Assembly: GCA_964634885.1 (NCBI GenBank) | Contig: CAZWLN010000077.1 | Location: 1 to 19,077 of the forward strand | DNA length: 19,077 nt | Direction of reading: 5' to 3' | DNA from: DAINRZ01 sp964634885 | Lineage (GTDB): Bacteria > Bacteroidota > Ignavibacteria > Kapaibacteriales > UBA2268 | Part shown: in pieces, positions 14,241-19,077 of the stretch | Position numbering within the stretch: the stretch's first letter is position 1 | Layout of the letters: every line of letters begins with the position of its first letter | Made by a program: the position numbers and the translations under genes | Notes under the pieces: generated by a model | What the model saw: only the letters and a program-made list of their open reading frames with translations | What the model was told of the DNA's origin: nothing | Databases searched by the model: none

Positions 14241-15851
14241 TTATTCTGCCTTTTCGGCTTTTGCCGCTTTTGCGTCCTTGGCAAGCTGTACGATGCAGGG
14301 CCTGCGTGGTATGATGACGGAGACCCCCGGGTATTCCAGTTCATCCTTCATAACTTTCACTAATTCATCGTGGTTCTTGGCTTTGGGGTCAACAAGTCTG
14401 AGGTGTTCTTCTTCGACGCCGAGGCCGCGGCAGATCTGTTCCAGCCTGCCGAAAGCTGCCGAAGGCTGTCCGCCGGTCATGGCTGTCGTTGCGTTGTCGA
14501 GAATGAGAACGGTAATGTTCGATTTGCTGATGACAGCGTCGAGCAGGCCTGTGATGCCCGAATGGGTAAAGGTCGAATCGCCGATGACGGCAACGGCGGG
14601 TGTAAGCCCTGCGTCGGCAGCGCCTTTGGCCATTGTAATGGATGCGCCCATGTCAACGCAGGAGTTGATTGCCTCGAAGGGTTTCAGCGCTCCGAGAGTG
14701 TAGCAGCCTATGTCTGAGAACACCCTGCCTTTTGTGTATTCATGAACGGCTTCGTTGAGGGCATTGTATGAAACGACGTGTGGGCAGCCTGTGCAAAGCT
14801 GTGGAGGCCTTTGGGCCATGAATTCGGGTATCGGCTTACCTTCGGGTATGTCGATGCCTAAGGCTTTTGCAACAAGGTTCGGGTTCAGTTCGCCGTCGCG
14901 GGGGAGTGTGCCGTCGAGGCGTCCTTTGACGATGAGTGAATTGTTAAGGTAGCCCCTGAGCGCTTCTTCGATGATGGGGTAACCTTCTTCCATTACTATT
15001 ATCTCTTTGCATTCTTTGGTAATCTTCTCTATAGCCTTGCGCGGCAGGGGATACTGACCGATCTTGAGGACGGGGTAGGGAACTTTGCCGCCGGGGAAGT
15101 TCTCGAGCAGGTAATTGTATGCAATGCCGCTGGCGATGATGCCGATGGATTTGTCGGCGCCGTCTGTGTATGTGTTAAACGGCGAATTTTCGGATTCATT
15201 CTCGAAGGGCTGCTGTTTTGCGAGCAGGTCCTTGTACTGTTTGCGGGCGATGGCCGGAAGCAGTACGAATTGCCTGAGGTTCTGGGGGAGAGAGATGCCG
15301 TTTGTCTTTTGGGGCTCTTTCCTGGCAACGCCTGCCCGCGAGTGCGCAAGGCGTGTTGTAATCCTCAGGAGAACGGGAATATTGTATTTCTCAGACATGT
15401 CATAGCCGTAGTGAACCATGTCGTATGCTTCCTGCTGGTTGGCGGGCTCGAGAACAGGTATCATTGCGAATTTACCGAAGAATCTCGAATCCTGCTCGTT
15501 CTGTGAGGAGTGCATCGACGGGTCGTCGGCGGAGACGACGATCATGCCGCCGTTGGCGCCTGTGATCGAGGAATTAATGAACGGATCGGCAGCAACGTTC
15601 AGGCCGACATGTTTCATGCAGACCATCGTCCTTTGGCCGGTGTATGACACGCCAATGGACGCTTCCATTGCCGTTTTCTCGTTTGCAGCCCAGAAAGCCT
15701 TGACTTTGCCTTCTTTGTGTTCCCTGGAGCTGTGGACGTACTCTGTAATTTCCGTTGACGGTGTGCCCGGGTATGCATAGATGCATGACAGGCCGGCGTC
15801 GATTGCTCCCTGTGCTATAGCTTCATCGCCTAAAAGTAATGACTTTTGCAT
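14241..15851 (-). CDS. iorA: indolepyruvate ferredoxin oxidoreductase, alpha subunit, without ferredoxin domain
   Basis: A 536-residue protein. The N-terminal pyrimidine domain includes LLGDEAIAQGAIDAG and YAYPGTPSTEI (about 26-36). A middle segment has SVEP/GQYPLPRK-type linkers, and the thiamine diphosphate domain includes CTGCPH (353-358), GDSTFTHSGI (424-433) and LDNATTAMTGGQ (451-462). Archaeal IorA of about 640 residues carries a C-terminal domain binding two [4Fe-4S] clusters. This protein stops after RRPCIVQLAKDAKAAKAEKAE, with no CxxCxxC motif, as I recall for Bacteroidota homologues. It makes a heteromer with IorB. An AGGGA sequence precedes the ATG. Confidence 0.95.
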   Translation of the reverse strand: MQKSLLLGDEAIAQGAIDAGLSCIYAYPGTPSTEITEYVHSSREHKEGKVKAFWAANEKTAMEASIGVSYTGQRTMVCMKHVGLNVAADPFINSSITGANGGMIVVSADDPSMHSSQNEQDSRFFGKFAMIPVLEPANQQEAYDMVHYGYDMSEKYNIPVLLRITTRLAHSRAGVARKEPQKTNGISLPQNLRQFVLLPAIARKQYKDLLAKQQPFENESENSPFNTYTDGADKSIGIIASGIAYNYLLENFPGGKVPYPVLKIGQYPLPRKAIEKITKECKEIIVMEEGYPIIEEALRGYLNNSLIVKGRLDGTLPRDGELNPNLVAKALGIDIPEGKPIPEFMAQRPPQLCTGCPHVVSYNALNEAVHEYTKGRVFSDIGCYTLGALKPFEAINSCVDMGASITMAKGAADAGLTPAVAVIGDSTFTHSGITGLLDAVISKSNITVLILDNATTAMTGGQPSAAFGRLEQICRGLGVEEEHLRLVDPKAKNHDELVKVMKDELEYPGVSVIIPRRPCIVQLAKDAKAAKAEKAE

Positions 15852-15895
15852 TTATATCCCTATATCTTTAATAAATAATCACAATCACAAAAACG

Positions 15896-15903
15896 CAAAA
15901 TTA
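15896..15903 (-). promoter_or_regulatory. possible -7 box for iorAB
   Basis: On the minus strand TAATTTTG (15903-15896) matches the TAnnTTTG box exactly and lies 44 bp before the iorA start, but no TTTG is found at the expected -33 distance. It is the same octamer as in the tRNA promoter. Confidence 0.3.
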
Positions 15904-16018
15904 CAAAATTTATGGGAAATTGCCTTTCGGTTACCCATTGATTATATGCAAATTATTAAAATATAATTTTTTAGTTTATGCTAAATCGGCTTTTGAGAAT
16001 GCTGAATTCTGAGCCGAG

Positions 16019-16139
16019 CGCAGCGAGACCGGCGTAGCCAATGCTGAATGCTGAATTAAGAGTGCTTGAATAATAAAGTTTTCCCCGCCTTGGATAAGGC
16101 GGGGGCAGGGGGTGGTTGGACTTCTTCAGTTCGTCAAGT
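16019..16139. repeat. 121-bp dispersed repeat, copy 1
   Basis: Direct repeat of 16191-16311 at an offset of 172 bp with scattered mismatches. It runs from the CGCAGCGAGACCGGCG tail through AATGCTGA strings to a hairpin (CCCCGCCTT, 16083-16091, with AAGGCGGGG, 16096-16104) and the conserved flank GCAGGGGGTGGTTGGACTTC followed by TTCAGTTCGTCAAGT. Parts of the same element occur at 4498-4525 and inside the 485-bp repeat (about 320-346). Confidence 0.85.
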
Positions 16140-16154
16140 GAGATGTCAGAAGTA

Positions 16155-16177
16155 GAGACAGGTCTCAGACCTGTCTC
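16155..16177. repeat. palindrome of the dispersed repeat family
   Basis: GAGACAGGTCT (16155-16165) and AGACCTGTCTC (16167-16177) flank a single C. It is the same palindrome as at 4409-4431 and 4616-4638, located between the two 121-bp repeat copies. Confidence 0.85.
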
Positions 16178-16190
16178 ACACTATTCCGAA

Positions 16191-16311
16191 CGCAGCGAGA
16201 CCGGCGCAGCCAATTCTGAATGCTGAATTAAGAGTACTTAAACAATAAAGTTTTCCCCGCCTTGGATAAGGCGGAGGCAGGGGGTGGTTGGACTTCTTCA
16301 GTTCGTCAAGT
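16191..16311. repeat. 121-bp dispersed repeat, copy 2
   Basis: Second copy of the repeat at 16019-16139. Its hairpin is at 16255-16276 with one arm base changed (GGCGGAGG in place of GGCGGGGG). It diverges from copy 1 after TTCGTCAAGT. Confidence 0.85.
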
Positions 16312-16548
16312 TCATCAAATTAATTAAGACAAAAGAATGCTAAGCCGGGCACAGCGGGAGCGGTGTATCCAATGCTGATTGTTTATAAATCAATCTGCAA
16401 TCCTTGACACCGACAGGTGGGTATTCTAATGAGGATATTATCATCAAAATAAAATATACATTTGAAAAACCGTCATTAATTTTGCACTTTTGAATATTAT
16501 AATTGGTTCAAAGGGTTCAATTGGTGAAATTGAGAGAATGTAATCTTG

Positions 16549-17694
16549 ATGAATAACAGATCTGTAAATGAAACGCGCTATGACGTGTGCCTGATAAGTA
16601 TATCGGCTGTCAGCTCGGATGCCCGGACTTTGAATATTGCCCGCACGCTTGCAAAACACGGGAAGACAGTTGCAATAATCGCTTTCGGAAAGGAAAAAGA
16701 CTGCGATATGCTTCAATCGGAGCATATCGACCTCTATCCCGTAGAAGACACCGGTTTTTCAAGCGCCAACAGTCGTTGGAGGTATTTTAATAAAGAAATT
16801 AAAAAGTACAATGGTGTGCAGGCCGGGATTTACCAGGCTTGCGATTTCTTCGCGCTGGCTGCGGCAAACAGGTTCTCCCGCAGGTACAGGGTTCCCTTCA
16901 TCTATGATTCGCGCGAGATATATTCACGTGTGGGGTCTTTGAGTAAAAGCCCCCTTAAACAGCTTGTCCAGACAGCCCTCGAAAAGCGCTGGGTGAAAAA
17001 GGTGAGCCGGATTATTGTCTCCGGTGAACTGGATGCAGAATACCTGAAGAAGCATTTCCGAATGGATGTGCCGTACGATGTAATCCTGAACCTGCCGCCA
17101 TATCGTGAAGCGGTCAGCGCCGACCTGTTCAGGGAGAACTACCCGATCGGCACCGGGCAGAAGATAATTCTCTACCAGGGGATGCTGATGAAAGGGAGGG
17201 GAATCCTGCCGGTAGTAGAGGCGCTGCCGTACCTCGACAACCTGGTATTCTGCCTTTTGGGTACCGGGGACCTTACCGGGGCAATCACCGCCAGGGCTAA
17301 GGAACTGGGGGTTGAAGACAGAGTGTACATCTGCGGCAATGTAGATTATTCGGAACTGCACCGCTGGACCTGTTCGGCTGACATAGGCAATTGTTTCATC
17401 GAACCTATCGCTTTCTGCAATGAACTGGCCTTGCCGAACAAGATGTTCGAGTACTGTATGGCGGGAATACCGTCGATCATCAGCGGACTGCCGGCAATGA
17501 AACAGTTCAACGACAAATACGCCATCGGGAAAACCATACCCGCAGATTCCCGGCCCGAGGAAATTGCAGACGCAATCAGGGAAGTGCTGACGCCTGAAGT
17601 CTATGCCGCTTACGAAGGCAGATGCAAAGAAGCATCAAAAAGCCTGAGCTATGAAAGCCAGGAACAGACGATTTTGGAAATTTTCAACGAATAG
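16549..17694 (+). CDS. GT4-like glycosyltransferase
   Basis: A 381-residue protein from ATG 16549 (an in-frame TTG is one codon upstream). It has a GT-B layout. The N-terminal domain includes YDVCLISISAVSSDARTLNIA and HGKTVAIIAFG, then FIYDSREIYSRVG (about 122-134), a position where GT4 enzymes often have D-x-H-E. The C-terminal domain opens with KIILYQGMLMKGRGI (about 205-219) and has LPNKMFEYCMAGIPSIIS near residue 295, corresponding to the E-x7-E donor site. It is probably a cytoplasmic sugar transferase for cell-surface glycan. It is followed after 8 nt by the PP-loop/NifU fusion gene, so the two are surely co-transcribed. Confidence 0.85.
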   Translation: MNNRSVNETRYDVCLISISAVSSDARTLNIARTLAKHGKTVAIIAFGKEKDCDMLQSEHIDLYPVEDTGFSSANSRWRYFNKEIKKYNGVQAGIYQACDFFALAAANRFSRRYRVPFIYDSREIYSRVGSLSKSPLKQLVQTALEKRWVKKVSRIIVSGELDAEYLKKHFRMDVPYDVILNLPPYREAVSADLFRENYPIGTGQKIILYQGMLMKGRGILPVVEALPYLDNLVFCLLGTGDLTGAITARAKELGVEDRVYICGNVDYSELHRWTCSADIGNCFIEPIAFCNELALPNKMFEYCMAGIPSIISGLPAMKQFNDKYAIGKTIPADSRPEEIADAIREVLTPEVYAAYEGRCKEASKSLSYESQEQTILEIFNE

Positions 17695-17702
17695 GATTGG
17701 TG

Positions 17703-19013
17703 ATGGAAATACATGAGAACATGGGCAAATGCGGTACCTGCTTCATGGAATTGCCCAAAGAGCACCTTGTCGGCGATGAATGTATCTTTTGCGAAAGCTA
17801 CCGTAACAAGTGGTCCCGGCGGGATTATAAGAAAAAAGAAGAAGAATTGCGTGGAATACTTGAGTATTACAGGGAGAAACACCGGAACGACAGGTATGAT
17901 GTCCTTGTGCCCCTGAGCGGTGGCAAAGACAGTACCTGGGTACTTTACCTTGCCGTAAAGAAATTCGGTATGAGGCCGCTTGCCGTAACATTTAACAATG
18001 GCCTGCAGACGCAGCTTGCAAGAAATAATATTAATAACGCCGTCGGCGTCCTTGCTGTCGATCATGTTACCGTTGCCCCCGACCCCCGGGAACTGCAGGC
18101 GATGTACAGCATTTGTTTCAGGAAAACCCGGAATATGTGCCTGGTGTGCAATCATATAATAAACACGACAGTATTGCAAACGGCGGTCAACGAGAACATT
18201 TCACTGATACTTGTCGGTGGTGTCGGCAAGCTGGAATTGGCGCCGATTTACGGCAACAAGAGATACTGCATGGAAGAAGTGTTTAAGAAGATTCTGGGCC
18301 AGGAGACGGGTTTCGACATCGCTCCGTACCTTAATAAGCCTTTGAGAAGGGACAACGAAGCCGAGTTTATTACCATGTTCAATTATGTCGATTATGATTA
18401 CCGCGAAGTCCTGAGGCTGCTAAAGAGTGAGCTGGGTTGGAGCGAATCCCATCACGGCGATACAAAGATCGATTGCCTGTTCCATCCTGTCATCAGCCAT
18501 TATAAATACATGAACAACGGCGTGTCCTCTTCTATCCTGATGGCTTCGGCGCTTCTCAGGGACGGTAAAATCGGCCACGGGGAGTTCCAGCAAAGGACGG
18601 AAGCAATCAGGGAACAACTGACAAATGCCGATGGGGCTGATATAAAGGAATTTTTCGATTACCTTGAGATAGATCCCAACGATCCCTCGCCTGTACAGCG
18701 AATCCTCGACTATGTGGAGCCGACAGGCGGCGAAGGCGGGTTTGAGGAGCTTGCGGGAATGAAAGCCGCTCCCGGCTGTGATACCCTGGAACTGCTCGAA
18801 AAGCTGATTGGCGCTGTCAGGCCTGAAGTGTGCAGGGATGGGGGAGACATCGGGATTGTAAGTTTTAAGGACAATGAACTTGTTGTCGAACTGACGGGGG
18901 ACTGCCGCAGCTGCCTCCAGGCTGACGACACGATGATTCCTCACATAGAGTCGATTGTCCGGAAGTTTGTTTCGAAAGAAATCAGCGTCGAGAGGTATAT
19001 CAGGCGGGAGTAG
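17703..19013 (+). CDS. PP-loop ATPase (amidotransferase/thiolase-like) fused to a NifU-like domain
   Basis: A 436-residue protein from ATG 17703 with AGGA 6 nt upstream. The N-terminus has a cysteine ribbon, CGTC (10-13) and CIFC (27-30). The PP-loop SGGKDS (72-77), which adenylates substrates, follows. CLVC (146-149) with the later IDC (C258) recalls the three cysteines binding [4Fe-4S] in the tRNA thiolases TtcA and TtuA. The segment YVDYDYREV and DCLFHPVISHYKY resembles N-acetyl sugar amidotransferases such as WbpG. Residues about 363-436 form a NifU C-terminal-like domain: LIGAVRPEVCRDGGDI, then GDCRSC (399-404) where the family has the cluster-binding CxxC. I infer ATP-dependent sulfur or nitrogen transfer using an attached Fe-S carrier, possibly on a sugar since a glycosyltransferase gene precedes it. 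The substrate is unknown. Confidence 0.8.
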   Translation: MEIHENMGKCGTCFMELPKEHLVGDECIFCESYRNKWSRRDYKKKEEELRGILEYYREKHRNDRYDVLVPLSGGKDSTWVLYLAVKKFGMRPLAVTFNNGLQTQLARNNINNAVGVLAVDHVTVAPDPRELQAMYSICFRKTRNMCLVCNHIINTTVLQTAVNENISLILVGGVGKLELAPIYGNKRYCMEEVFKKILGQETGFDIAPYLNKPLRRDNEAEFITMFNYVDYDYREVLRLLKSELGWSESHHGDTKIDCLFHPVISHYKYMNNGVSSSILMASALLRDGKIGHGEFQQRTEAIREQLTNADGADIKEFFDYLEIDPNDPSPVQRILDYVEPTGGEGGFEELAGMKAAPGCDTLELLEKLIGAVRPEVCRDGGDIGIVSFKDNELVVELTGDCRSCLQADDTMIPHIESIVRKFVSKEISVERYIRRE

Positions 19014-19077
19014 TGGTTAGTGGCTGGTTGTCGGTGGCTGGTTGCTGGTGGTCAGTGGCTGGTGGTCGGTGGCTGGT
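19012..19077. repeat. GGTGGCT/GGTTGCT heptamer array at the window end
   Basis: Imperfect tandem heptamers (GTGGCTG, GTTGTCG, GTGGTCA variants) run from the stop codon of the fusion gene to the end of the window and may continue beyond it. A similar stretch starts just after the BNR gene (about 7868-7902), so this array type also occurs downstream of a stop codon elsewhere. Confidence 0.8.

Larger units (their letters stand above)
15852..16548. other. intergenic repeat mosaic between iorA and the second glycosyltransferase
   Basis: No gene supported. The left end (15852-15970) is AT-rich promoter-like DNA for iorA. From 15996 to 16380 there are AATGCTGA strings, two copies of a 121-bp repeat (listed separately), the GAGACAGGTCT/AGACCTGTCTC palindrome (16155-16177) and a further degenerate tail (about 16342-16375). 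The rest, 16380-16548, is AT-rich and should hold the promoter for the next gene. Confidence 0.7.

Noticed and set aside
18420..18944. Minus-strand open frame of 174 codons within the PP-loop/NifU gene
   Set aside because: Shadow frame. The plus-strand protein has clear motifs throughout this interval.

Overview
The window looks like a chromosomal segment (probably metagenomic) from a member of the Bacteroidota/Chlorobi-Ignavibacteria side of the FCB group. The evidence is: five secreted proteins with signal peptides and C-terminal domains resembling type IX secretion (T9SS type A) sorting domains; an initiator tRNA preceded by an exact Bacteroidota-type promoter (TTTG, 20 nt, TAATTTTG); and an IorA without the C-terminal ferredoxin domain. 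Intergenic DNA is crowded with short palindromic and heptamer repeats. I cannot name a genus.

Region 1 (1-7848) holds two related secreted-protein modules. Each opens with the same 485-bp sequence (1-485 and 5003-5487, no difference seen), which is rich in inverted repeats and looks like a transcribed leader. A hairpin that is not identical but sits at the same place follows each copy, and then comes a cysteine-rich protein gene. Module 1 is the Cys-rich gene (588-1549, broken by a one-base frameshift near 1165-1170) followed by two YCF48/BNR-repeat proteins (1563-2945, 2981-4306). Module 2 is an intact Cys-rich gene (5598-6512), a rho-independent terminator, and one YCF48/BNR protein (6577-7848). 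The second BNR protein of module 1 and the one in module 2 share almost the same repeat register. The spacer 4307-5002 contains a duplicated 113-bp palindromic repeat, a heptamer array and a candidate promoter.

Region 2 (7849-10019) contains repeats, a YraN (UPF0102) gene, a decayed stretch and a two-repeat RCC1 fragment. Directly upstream of the fragment, in the same frame, is another RCC1-like repeat interrupted by stop codons. A strong terminator follows.

Region 3 (10020-13339) is a plus-strand run of three overlapping or tightly spaced genes: a GT4 glycosyltransferase and two paralogous glycosyltransferase-like proteins. Region 4 (minus strand) holds a bidirectional terminator, tRNA-fMet with its promoter, and iorB and iorA (aryl pyruvate:ferredoxin oxidoreductase). 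Region 5 (15852-16548) is another repeat mosaic. Region 6 (16549-19013) is a second GT4 glycosyltransferase followed 8 nt later by an unusual fusion: an N-terminal Cys ribbon, a PP-loop ATPase with TtcA/TtuA-like cysteines, and a C-terminal NifU-like Fe-S domain.

The two observations most worth pursuing are the duplicated structured leader driving Cys-rich T9SS cargo, and the PP-loop/NifU fusion beside a glycosyltransferase. Regions 3 and 6 suggest surface-glycan synthesis, while region 1 supplies secreted surface proteins. No direct functional link between them is shown by the sequence.
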